DNA from: Victivallales bacterium | GTDB lineage: Bacteria; Verrucomicrobiota; Lentisphaeria; Oligosphaerales; Oligosphaeraceae | Length of the DNA: 24,726 bases | Reading direction: 5' to 3' | NCBI GenBank assembly: GCA_017964325.1 | Contig: JAGCSE010000201.1 | Span: 1-24,726 of the forward strand | Part shown: one piece after another, positions 1 to 7,897 of the stretch | Position numbering within the stretch: the stretch's first letter is position 1 | Layout: the number at the start of each line of letters is the position of its first letter | Translations under genes and position numbers: made by a program | The notes under the pieces: generated by a model | Told to the model about the DNA's origin: nothing | Database searches by the model: none | The model's input: the letters and a program-made list of their open reading frames with translations, nothing else

Positions 1-16
1 ATAAAGGAGCCGCCAC

Positions 17-3000
17 ATGTTTTCAACGATATTCATCAAACGGCCGCGTTTCGCGTTCGTCATATCGCTGGTCATCATGCTGGCCGGCGTCGCGAGCTAT
101 TTCACACTGCCGGTGGCGGAATACCCGCAGGTGACGCCGCCTGTCATCGTCGTGGGCACGTTCTATCCGGGCGCCTCCGCGCAGGTCATCGCGGACACGG
201 TCGCCGCGCCTTTGGAGACGGCCATCAACGGCGTGGAAGGGCTGACGTACTTTGAATCGAAATCGGACAACTCCGGCAACTACACGCTGACCATCACCTT
301 CGATACGGGCGTCAACGAAGACATGGCCCTGACCAATGTCAACAACGCCGTGAAGATGGCGGAATCGAATCTGCCGTCGGAAGTCAAGACAAACTTGTTC
401 AGCTACAAGCGGTCATCGGACATTCTGGGCGTCATCGCGTTGCAGAGCAACAATCCCGAACATGACTTGATGTACCTCTCCAACTATGCGTCCATCAACA
501 TAACGGACAACCTGTCGCGTCTGAAAGGCGTCGGCCAGTCGTTTGTGTTTTCCGACCGGACCTATTCCATGCGCGTGTGGCTGGATCCGCTAAAGCTGCG
601 CGGTTTCAACATGAGCATCGGTGAAATCGCCAACGCCATCCAGACGCAGAACGTGCAGGCCGCGGCCGGTTCCGTCGGCACGGATTCGTCCAATCCGTAC
701 ATGTCGTTCAAAGTCGACACGCAGGGCCGTCTGAAGACGCCGCAGGAATTCCAGAACATCATCGTCCGCACAGGCGCGGACGGACGGCAGATTCTGCTGC
801 GGGACGTGGCCCGCGTGGAAATGGGATCCGAAAAATACACGGGGCAGACATTGTACAACGGTGGCCCCGCGGCCATCATCGGCGTGTTCAAGATGAATGA
901 CGCCAACGCTTTGACGGTCATGACAAAAGTCCGTGAGGAGATGGACCGCCTGGCGAAAGATTTCCCCGAAGGCATGGAATGGGTCATGGGATACGATTCC
1001 ACACGGTTCGTGAAAGTGTCCATGAAGGAAATCGCGATGACGCTGATCATGACATTCATTCTGGTCGTCGTCATCACCTATGCATTCCTGCCCAGCTGGC
1101 GGGCGACGATCATTCCGTCTGCGACGATTCCCGTGTCGCTGATCGGCACGTTGCTCTTCCTGAAGATCTTCCACATGAGCATCAACACGCTGTCCATGTT
1201 CGCGTTGATTCTCGTCATCGGTTCTGTGGTTGACAACGCCATCTGCGTGACGGAGAGCTGCATGCGACTGATCGACGAAGAAGGTCTGTCGCCGTACGAC
1301 GCGGCTGTCCGCTGCATGAAGGAAATCTCCAACGCGTTGATCGCCAGTACGTTGGTCGTCTTGGCCGTCTATGTGCCAATCGCGTTCTACGGCGGCATGG
1401 TCGGCATCATCTACACGCAGTTCGCCGTGACGATGTGTACGGCTTTGGTGCTTTCGACGGTGAACGCGCTGACGCTGTCCCCCGCGTTGTGCGCCATGCT
1501 GCTGCGGAAGACGAAGCCCGCGTGGGGGCCGTTCAAAATCTTCAACTGGACGGTCAACACGACACGAAACGGCTTTGTTTCCGTTTCCAGCCTGCTGGTC
1601 CGCCATGTTTTCGTCACCTTGATCTTGTTTGCGGGAATTCTGGCGGGCAACTTCCTCCTGTACGGCCGCATCGCCCCCGCGTTCCTGCCGTCTGAAGACA
1701 AAGGCGCCTTGTTTGCGGAAGTCATCCTGCCGCCTGGCGCGTCGCTGCCGCGTACATCAGAGGTCATGCATGACATGTTGGATCGCATCAAAGATGTCAA
1801 AGGCATCCGCAATTCGCTGCTGATTCCAGGACAGTCCATGACGGCCGGCAATGGTGAAAACTGCGGTTTCGTCATCTTCGAACTGGATTCATGGGAACTG
1901 CGCAAGACGCCGGATCTGCAATTGTCCGCCATCCAGGCGGAGATGACGCGCCGCGTCGCGGACATCGCGGATGCGCGAATCATGATTCTCGCGCCGCCGC
2001 CGATCAACGGCATGGGCGCTTCCGGCGGCGTGACGTTCGCGTTCCAGGCGAAAGGCGAAAAGACGCCGCAGCAGCTTTCCGCCGCGGCGGAAGAACTGTG
2101 CGCGAAGATCATGCAGACGGGCAAGGCCGTCTACGCCTTCTCGTCGTTCGACGCGAACACGCCGATGCTGAACATCGACATCGACCGCGCGAAGGCGGAA
2201 GCCCTGAGACTTTCGCCGAGCACGATCTTCTACACGTTGCAGGCCTTCTTCGGCTCCATGTACATCAACGACTTCAACCGCTTCTCCAAGACCTACAAGG
2301 TCAATGTCCAAGCTGACTTCCAGTTCCGGAAGAATTTGAACTACATGAAACAGATCTACATTCCTTCGTCCACGGGGGCGCAGGTGCCGTTCGACGCCAT
2401 CGCGACGCTGAACTGGACGCAGGGCTCCCGCCAGGCGGAACGCTTCAACATGTTCCCGTCGGCCAGCATCAACACGCAGTCCGTGCCGTTCTTCTCGTCC
2501 GGCCAGATGATGACATTGGTCAGCGACATCATGCATGACTTCGGGCAGGACTACGGCATCAGCTGGACGGGCATGTCCTATCAGGAGAGCCAGAACCAAG
2601 GCAAGATCATCTGGATTCTGGGCATGGCTCTGCTGATGGCGTATCTGTTCCTTGTGGCGCAGTATGAGAGCTGGACGCTGCCGATTTCCGTCATCCTGTC
2701 CGTCGGGACGGCGACGCTGGGCGGTCTCGTGGCGTTGTTTGTGACTCGCGGCGACATGAACATCTACTGCCAATTGGGACTGCTGATGTTGATTGGTTTG
2801 ACGGCGAAATCCGCCATTCTGATGGTCGAGTTCGCGAAGCAGGAACGCGAGAGCGGCCTGTCGATCCGCGAAGCGGCCGTCAGAGGCATGCGCATCCGTT
2901 TCCGTTCCGTCATGATGACGGCGCTGTCGTTCGTGTTCGGCGTGCTGCCGTTGCTGTATGCGACGGGCGCCGGCGCGGCTTCCCGCCACGCCGTCGGCGT

Positions 3001-3133
3001 GACGACATTCTGGGGCATGTCCGTGGCGGCCATCGTCGGAATGACATTTATTCCAGGCCTTTACGTCGTGTTCCAGTACATCGGCGAATTCTTCCTGAAT
3101 CTGTTCCATGGAAAGAAAATCGAATCGAAATGA
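17..3133 (+). CDS. RND efflux transporter permease (AcrB/HAE1 family)
   Basis: Inner-membrane, proton-driven, trimeric drug or lipophile exporter that normally works with a periplasmic adaptor and an outer-membrane channel. The 1038 residues match the usual 1030-1050 of AcrB-like permeases. The N-terminus (FIKRPRFAFV, then PVAEYPQVTPP) is typical, followed by two duplicated halves of TM1 plus porter loop plus TM2-6. The TM10 relay lysine is present in GLTAKSAILMVEFAKQ (K931). In TM4 the usual Asp-Asp pair is VVDNAI: D406 is kept and the second position is Asn407. AAGGAG lies 7 nt before the ATG. The gene starts right at the window edge, so an adaptor gene is expected upstream but is not visible. 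Family assignment is firm; the substrate cannot be told from sequence. Confidence 0.95.
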   Translation: MFSTIFIKRPRFAFVISLVIMLAGVASYFTLPVAEYPQVTPPVIVVGTFYPGASAQVIADTVAAPLETAINGVEGLTYFESKSDNSGNYTLTITFDTGVNEDMALTNVNNAVKMAESNLPSEVKTNLFSYKRSSDILGVIALQSNNPEHDLMYLSNYASINITDNLSRLKGVGQSFVFSDRTYSMRVWLDPLKLRGFNMSIGEIANAIQTQNVQAAAGSVGTDSSNPYMSFKVDTQGRLKTPQEFQNIIVRTGADGRQILLRDVARVEMGSEKYTGQTLYNGGPAAIIGVFKMNDANALTVMTKVREEMDRLAKDFPEGMEWVMGYDSTRFVKVSMKEIAMTLIMTFILVVVITYAFLPSWRATIIPSATIPVSLIGTLLFLKIFHMSINTLSMFALILVIGSVVDNAICVTESCMRLIDEEGLSPYDAAVRCMKEISNALIASTLVVLAVYVPIAFYGGMVGIIYTQFAVTMCTALVLSTVNALTLSPALCAMLLRKTKPAWGPFKIFNWTVNTTRNGFVSVSSLLVRHVFVTLILFAGILAGNFLLYGRIAPAFLPSEDKGALFAEVILPPGASLPRTSEVMHDMLDRIKDVKGIRNSLLIPGQSMTAGNGENCGFVIFELDSWELRKTPDLQLSAIQAEMTRRVADIADARIMILAPPPINGMGASGGVTFAFQAKGEKTPQQLSAAAEELCAKIMQTGKAVYAFSSFDANTPMLNIDIDRAKAEALRLSPSTIFYTLQAFFGSMYINDFNRFSKTYKVNVQADFQFRKNLNYMKQIYIPSSTGAQVPFDAIATLNWTQGSRQAERFNMFPSASINTQSVPFFSSGQMMTLVSDIMHDFGQDYGISWTGMSYQESQNQGKIIWILGMALLMAYLFLVAQYESWTLPISVILSVGTATLGGLVALFVTRGDMNIYCQLGLLMLIGLTAKSAILMVEFAKQERESGLSIREAAVRGMRIRFRSVMMTALSFVFGVLPLLYATGAGAASRHAVGVTTFWGMSVAAIVGMTFIPGLYVVFQYIGEFFLNLFHGKKIESK

Positions 3134-3143
3134 GTCTGGCGGG

Positions 3144-3173
3144 TTGACATTCCGCAAAACGCATTAATTTAAA
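3144..3173 (+). promoter_or_regulatory. Candidate sigma70-type promoter (TTGACA, 18 bp, TTTAAA)
   Basis: A perfect -35 hexamer TTGACA (3144-3149) is followed after 18 bp by a weak -10 TTTAAA (3168-3173); TAAACT at 3170 is an alternative at 20 bp. It lies 10 bp after the RND stop and points towards the glycosidase pair. Predicted transcription would begin near 3180, just before the hairpin at 3189. The -35 is convincing, the -10 is not. Confidence 0.4.
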
Positions 3174-3188
3174 CTAGAGACATCATGA

Positions 3189-3227
3189 GGGATGGCGAAA
3201 AGGTGTTTCGCCATCCCTTTTGTTTTT
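3189..3227 (+). terminator. Rho-independent terminator or attenuator hairpin
   Basis: A perfect 12-bp stem pairs 3189-3200 (GGGATGGCGAAA) with 3206-3217 (TTTCGCCATCCC) around a 5-nt loop, followed by the T-rich run TTTTGTTTTT. It can end transcription of the RND gene. It also lies between the candidate promoter at 3144 and the next start codon at 3252, with only about 25 bp of free space after it, so it could act as an attenuator for the downstream genes. Confidence 0.85.
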
Positions 3228-3251
3228 CAGCCCAAAACAGGAGATTGACTG

Positions 3252-4316
3252 ATGATGAAGAACAGAATAATCGGAATGGTCGCATTTTTTTGCATGCTGA
3301 TGGGATGCCTGTGTGTCGCGCAACAGCCGGAGGAAAAGATTGACTGGGAAGCCGCGCAGGTGGTGCATCCCGGCGTCCGTTTTGTGAAATTTCAATGGGA
3401 GACGCCGCGGGCCACGCCGCTTTCGGCGGAGCAGGTCGAGAAGGTGCATAAGGAGATGATCGAGAAAAAACGTTCGCAGGAGACCATCGACAACTACAAG
3501 GCGGATGTCCGCCCCATGAAAATCTATGTCATGCGCATCGATTTGACAATGAAGGGCTTGACGTTCACGGGAACGGGGCGCGCGGAAGGCTGGGGCGAAA
3601 AGATGCCCGACCATGCCAAGCAGATCATCCGCACGCGTCGCCTCCGCACGGCGCAATTCATGAAGGACTGCCGCAAGCCGAAGGAAGAGGGCGGCCGTGG
3701 ACTGGACATGATCGTCGCGAACAACCGCGCCCCGTGGTCGCCGTGGGAGTCGCCATACACGCACAAGTTCGGTAATCCCACTGCGTTGAACATCTCCGAC
3801 GGCGTCATCATCACGGACAATCCAGGCGGCCACAAGGCCATTCTGGTCGTTTACAAGAACGGCAAGATCGACATCGTCGATCATATCGACACGGCGCAGT
3901 ACGAGGCCGAAGGGCGCACGAAATACGACGACATCTGGTTCGCGCATTCGGGCTTCGGCATCATTCTGAAGAACGGCGAAACGACGCCGCAGACGACGTC
4001 AGGCTATGACCGTCCGTTGATGCCGCGCATGACATGCGGTCTGGACAAAGACCGTCATTACATGTATTTAGTGGCGGTGGACGGCCGGATGTTCGGTTGG
4101 AGCGAAGGCGCCACAGGCACGGATTTGGTCAGAATCATGCGGGCCGCGGGCGCGTATGATGTGATCGATTTCGACGGCGGCGGCTCCGCGACGCTGTGCT
4201 ATTGGGACGATGAGAAGAAGGCCCCGCAGACCGTCAACCGCCATGATCGTGTTCCCAATGGCTACTACCGCCCCTGCGGCATGAACATGGGCATCTATAT
4301 CAAACACGACAACTAA
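3252..4316 (+). CDS. Exported phosphodiester glycosidase (NAGPA/DUF2233 family)
   Basis: The protein has 354 residues. Residues 1-23 form a signal sequence, with a lipobox-like LMGC at 16-19, so it is either a lipoprotein or a secreted periplasmic protein. The C-terminal two thirds carry the features of the NAGPA (phosphodiester glycosidase, PF09992) fold: ALNISDGVI, the Arg-x-x-x-Gly-Leu-Asp stretch before YLVAVDGR, and the hallmark DFDGGGSATL around D308-G311. Characterised relatives cleave the phosphodiester bond between a sugar and a phosphorylated partner; the substrate here is unknown. AGGAG lies 8 nt before the first of two tandem ATGs, which sets the start. The GH36 gene follows 20 nt downstream with the same orientation, so the two probably form one transcript and act successively on an imported glycoside. 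Confidence 0.85.
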   Translation: MMKNRIIGMVAFFCMLMGCLCVAQQPEEKIDWEAAQVVHPGVRFVKFQWETPRATPLSAEQVEKVHKEMIEKKRSQETIDNYKADVRPMKIYVMRIDLTMKGLTFTGTGRAEGWGEKMPDHAKQIIRTRRLRTAQFMKDCRKPKEEGGRGLDMIVANNRAPWSPWESPYTHKFGNPTALNISDGVIITDNPGGHKAILVVYKNGKIDIVDHIDTAQYEAEGRTKYDDIWFAHSGFGIILKNGETTPQTTSGYDRPLMPRMTCGLDKDRHYMYLVAVDGRMFGWSEGATGTDLVRIMRAAGAYDVIDFDGGGSATLCYWDDEKKAPQTVNRHDRVPNGYYRPCGMNMGIYIKHDN

Positions 4317-4336
4317 TCATATAACAGGAGAAAAAC

Positions 4337-6553
4337 ATGATTCAAGTTTTATGCGATGGCCGTCTGTTCCATTTGCAGACGAAGGGCACGTCATACGTCT
4401 TTTTCGCGAATTCCTTCAACCGCCTGGAGCACATCTACTACGGTGCGCGGGTGGAGGATCCTGCGACCATGCTTATGCGCAATGGGCGTCCCTCGCCTGC
4501 GTCGTTCAGCGTGATGCGGCAGGGCGAGCCGAGCAACATGGGGCCGGATGTGCTGCCGCAGGAATATTCAGGCTTCAACAGCGGCGACATGCGCATGGCC
4601 GCGTTGACCTTCAAGACGGAAGACGGCGCCGCATGGACGGACGCGCGGTTCATCTCCTATAAGATTACAAAGGAAAAACGCGCGTTGCACGGCCTGCCCA
4701 GCTCGTTCGTCGGAACGAAGGACACGGATGTGGCGAATCTGGAAATCACGCTGCTGGACGAAATCGGCGGCGTGGAAGTGACAATGCTGTACAGCGTGTT
4801 CGCGGACAACGATGTCATTTCGCGTTCCGTGATCGTGAAGAACGTGTCCGACAAAGTCGTCCGTCTTGAACGCGCCATGAGCGCGCAGGTGGATTTCAGC
4901 GGCAAGAGCCATTATGAAATGGTGAACTTCTACGGCAGCTGGAGCCGTGAACGCTATCTGGAGCGCACGCCGCTGCGGCATGGCATCCAGGCGACGGGCA
5001 GTCTGCGCGGTGCGACGGGCCATGTCCATTCGCCCGCGTTGATTCTTTGCGAACCTAGCGCGACGGAGACCATGGGCGAGACGTTCGCGTTCGTTCTGGA
5101 ATACAGCGGCAACCATTTCGAGGCGGCGGAAGTCGATCAATTCGACGGCGTCCGTGTGCAGATCGGTATCCATCCGGGCCTGTTCAGCTGGAAATTGAAC
5201 ACGGGCGAGAGTTTCGAGACGCCTGAGATGTTCATGACGCGGTCTGGCGAAGGCTTCGGCAAAATGTCGCACAATCTGCACGATTTCATGCGGTCGCATC
5301 TGATCCGAAGCCCGTGGAACGGCAAACGCCGCCCGATTCTCGTGAACAACTGGGAGGCGACGTATTTCAATTTCGATACACAGAAGATTCTGGACATCGC
5401 GAAGATGGGTGCGAAGCTGAACATCGAAATGCTGGTCTTGGACGACGGCTGGTTCGGCCATCGCGACAACGACAAATCGTCCCTCGGCGACTGGTATGAA
5501 TTCAAGAAGAAAATCGGCGACATGAAGGATCTGGCGGACGGCATCCATGCGTTGGGCATGAAATTCGGCCTGTGGTTCGAGCCAGAGATGGTTTCGGAGG
5601 ACAGCGATCTCTATCGTGCTCATCCAGAATGGGTTCTGTGTGTTCCAAACCGCCCGCGCTGCTATGGCCGCACGCAGTTGATTCTGGACTTCAGCCGTCC
5701 GGAAGTCGTGCAGCATCTGTTTGACGTGATGGCGGGGCTGATCGGCCGCGCGGGCATCGACTACATCAAATGGGACATGAACCGCAACATGTCCGACGTG
5801 TTCTCCGAAATGCTGCCTGCCGACCAGCAGGGCGAAGTCGCCCATCGCTACATTCTCGGCGTCTATAAGCTCAACCAAATGCTCATCGACGCCTTCCCGA
5901 ATCTGCTTATCGAAGGCTGCTCTGGCGGCGGCGGCCGTTTCGACGCGGGCATGATGTATTATCTGCCGCAGATTTGGTGCAGCGACAACACGAACGCCAT
6001 GGAACGTCTGATCATCCAGGCGGGCACGTCGTTGCTTTATCCTGTGGCCTCCATGGGTGCTCATGTGAACGCGCAGCATGACCGCGCGCGATTCATCCCG
6101 TTCGAGACGCGCGGCAACGTCGCCATGGCGGGAACATTCGGCTATGAGCTTGATTTGACGAAACTTGACGAAGAGGAGCAGGCGACGGCCATCCGCCTCA
6201 ACAAGGCCTACCACCGCTACCACGACACGATTTCCGAAGGCGACTACTACCGCCTGACGGATATGTTCAAGGTTAACGAAGTGGAGGCGTGGTGCTGCAC
6301 GGCGAAGGACAAGAAGCAGGCCGTTCTGACGGTCGTCCGCCGCACGAAATACGGCTACATCAAGCGTGTGCCGCGTTTCACCGTGCCCGGCCTTGATCCC
6401 ACGAAGAAATACCGTCTTGTCGATGATGCCATCGAACCAGAAAAGCAGCAGATCTTCCCTGGCGACGTGCTCATGAACTACGGCATCTGGTGCACAGAAT
6501 TGGACTTCCGCGACTGCGCATCAAAGGTGTATCTCTTTGAGGTAATAGACTGA
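4337..6553 (+). CDS. Alpha-galactosidase, glycoside hydrolase family 36
   Basis: Retaining exo-glycosidase that removes terminal alpha-1,6-galactose from raffinose-type oligosaccharides, melibiose or galactomannan. Its 738 residues fit the large GH36 enzymes (GH36 subgroup I, AgaA-like). Landmarks in order: an N-terminal beta-sandwich, NNWEATYF (337-344), DDGWFG (369-374), FGLWFEPEMV (410-419), the nucleophile in YIKWDMNRN (D480), the substrate loop EGCSGGGGRFD (526-536), and the acid/base in WCSDNTNA (D550). No signal peptide is visible, so it is probably cytoplasmic, in contrast to the exported glycosidase 20 nt upstream. AGGAG lies 6 nt before the ATG. All catalytic residues are present, so I expect an active enzyme; the exact substrate is not determined. 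Confidence 0.95.
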   Translation: MIQVLCDGRLFHLQTKGTSYVFFANSFNRLEHIYYGARVEDPATMLMRNGRPSPASFSVMRQGEPSNMGPDVLPQEYSGFNSGDMRMAALTFKTEDGAAWTDARFISYKITKEKRALHGLPSSFVGTKDTDVANLEITLLDEIGGVEVTMLYSVFADNDVISRSVIVKNVSDKVVRLERAMSAQVDFSGKSHYEMVNFYGSWSRERYLERTPLRHGIQATGSLRGATGHVHSPALILCEPSATETMGETFAFVLEYSGNHFEAAEVDQFDGVRVQIGIHPGLFSWKLNTGESFETPEMFMTRSGEGFGKMSHNLHDFMRSHLIRSPWNGKRRPILVNNWEATYFNFDTQKILDIAKMGAKLNIEMLVLDDGWFGHRDNDKSSLGDWYEFKKKIGDMKDLADGIHALGMKFGLWFEPEMVSEDSDLYRAHPEWVLCVPNRPRCYGRTQLILDFSRPEVVQHLFDVMAGLIGRAGIDYIKWDMNRNMSDVFSEMLPADQQGEVAHRYILGVYKLNQMLIDAFPNLLIEGCSGGGGRFDAGMMYYLPQIWCSDNTNAMERLIIQAGTSLLYPVASMGAHVNAQHDRARFIPFETRGNVAMAGTFGYELDLTKLDEEEQATAIRLNKAYHRYHDTISEGDYYRLTDMFKVNEVEAWCCTAKDKKQAVLTVVRRTKYGYIKRVPRFTVPGLDPTKKYRLVDDAIEPEKQQIFPGDVLMNYGIWCTELDFRDCASKVYLFEVID

Positions 6554-6578
6554 TATAGAACAAAAAGCAACAGATGCA

Positions 6579-6623
6579 AAAATTCACGTCTCATGTCAAT
6601 TTTGGACATGAGACGTGAATTTT
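6579..6623. terminator. Bidirectional Rho-independent terminator
   Basis: A perfect 19-bp inverted repeat pairs 6579-6597 with 6605-6623 around a 7-nt loop. The stem begins with AAAA and ends with TTTT, so it gives a hairpin plus U-run on either strand. It lies between the convergent ends of the alpha-galactosidase gene (6553) and rhaA (6638) and should serve both. Confidence 0.92.
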
Positions 6624-6637
6624 GTCATTTCATGATT

Positions 6638-7897
6638 TTACCCACGAGCAATCAGATTCTTCTGCTCGTAGAAGCGGATGTCTTCGAGATATGTTCCGCC
6701 TACAGGCACACCGTTCTTTTCGCAGAAATAATCCCATACGGCGCACCACGGCAACCCCTTCGCTTCTTCTTGCAATGCGAGACGCCCTGTGAAATCGAAA
6801 GCATCTTCACACGCCTGAATTTCCGCACGCGGCTCCAATAACGCAATCAGCAACGCCTTCTGCATATTGCGCGCACCGATGACCCATGCCGCCACACGAT
6901 TGATACTCGCATCGAAATAATCCAGACAGATGTGGATTTTGTCCAGATAATCGTATGCCACCGTTTCGCGGGCAATACTCAAGAGTTCATCGTTGACGAG
7001 AATCACATGGTCGCTGTCCCAATGGACGCCACGGCTCACGTGCAACAGCAGACGGCCCTGCTGGCAGCAGATGGAGGAAATCTTGTCTGCAATGCTCTCC
7101 GTTGGATGGAAATGGCCAGAATCCAAGCAAACAAGAACGTTCTTCCGAGCGGCATACGTCAGATAGAAATCGGCGGAGCCAACGGTGCAGCTTTCCGCGC
7201 CGATGCCGAACAGTTTCGGTTCTACGGCATCCAGTTCGTATTTATCGCTGATCTTCTCTGCAAAGCATTCATCCAATGCTTCCAAAAGCCGCTTGCGAGC
7301 CGCATAGCGGTCAGACGGGGCATCTTTGTAACCATCTGGGGCCCAGAAATTCACGACACACGGCGTGCCCAGCTCCTTGCCGAATTTCGCACCAATCTTG
7401 CGGACGGCCTTCCCATGGTCAATCCAGAATTTGCGAATAGCAGGATCTGGATGAGACAGCGAAAGGCCATGGTCCAGTTTCGGATGCGAATAGAACGCGG
7501 GGGCGATGTCGAATCCGATCTTGTTCGCCTTCGTCCAGTCCAGCCAGCCGCGGTAGTTGTCCAGCGTGAAGCGGTCGCGGTCCACGCCGGGGAACATCTT
7601 ATCGACTTGATGGGACTGCAGGCAGACGCGATGCTTGCCGGGAATCAGCCGCAGCGCGACCGATAGATCCATGCGCAGTTCGTCCGAATTCCGCGCGCAG
7701 CCCGGATAGTTTCCCGTCACTTGGCAGCCTCCCGTCAGGGCATGATTCGTCTCCTCGAATCCTTTGACGTCATCACCTTGCCAAGCGTGAATCGAAATTT
7801 GGATGGCGGACAACGCCTTCATCGCCGCTTCCGTGTCAACCCCATGCTCCGCATAGATTTCGCGCGCCAGTTTGTACATTTTCTCAACAGTTTTCAT
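6638..7897 (-). CDS. rhaA: L-rhamnose isomerase
   Basis: Converts L-rhamnose to L-rhamnulose in the cytoplasm, the first step of rhamnose catabolism; a metal-dependent TIM-barrel tetramer. The 419 residues equal the length of the E. coli enzyme. It shows the family stretches WQGDDVKGFE, LTGGCQVTGNYPGCARN, KLFGIGAESCTVGS, CLDSGHFHPTE, LLHVSRGVHWDSDHV and DYFDASINRVAAWVIGARN, which hold the metal and substrate ligands. The start is the ATG at 7897, preceded by GGAGG at 6-nt spacing; a longer reading back to 8026 would add 43 basic, low-complexity residues inside the preceding gene. The ATG overlaps the stop of that gene as ATGA, so the two are translationally coupled. It is the last gene of a rhaB - oxidoreductase - rhaA operon. 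Confidence 0.96.
   Translation of the reverse strand: MKTVEKMYKLAREIYAEHGVDTEAAMKALSAIQISIHAWQGDDVKGFEETNHALTGGCQVTGNYPGCARNSDELRMDLSVALRLIPGKHRVCLQSHQVDKMFPGVDRDRFTLDNYRGWLDWTKANKIGFDIAPAFYSHPKLDHGLSLSHPDPAIRKFWIDHGKAVRKIGAKFGKELGTPCVVNFWAPDGYKDAPSDRYAARKRLLEALDECFAEKISDKYELDAVEPKLFGIGAESCTVGSADFYLTYAARKNVLVCLDSGHFHPTESIADKISSICCQQGRLLLHVSRGVHWDSDHVILVNDELLSIARETVAYDYLDKIHICLDYFDASINRVAAWVIGARNMQKALLIALLEPRAEIQACEDAFDFTGRLALQEEAKGLPWCAVWDYFCEKNGVPVGGTYLEDIRFYEQKNLIARG

Noticed and set aside
1889..3157. Long minus-strand open frame of about 420 codons opposite the RND gene
   Set aside because: It is Arg/His/Asp-rich low-complexity protein typical of the antisense of a GC-rich gene; the plus strand encodes a full-length, motif-complete RND permease.
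4568..6223. Minus-strand open frame of about 550 codons opposite the alpha-galactosidase gene
   Set aside because: The composition is His/Arg/Ala-rich and no family motifs are seen; GH36 on the plus strand is complete with both catalytic residues.
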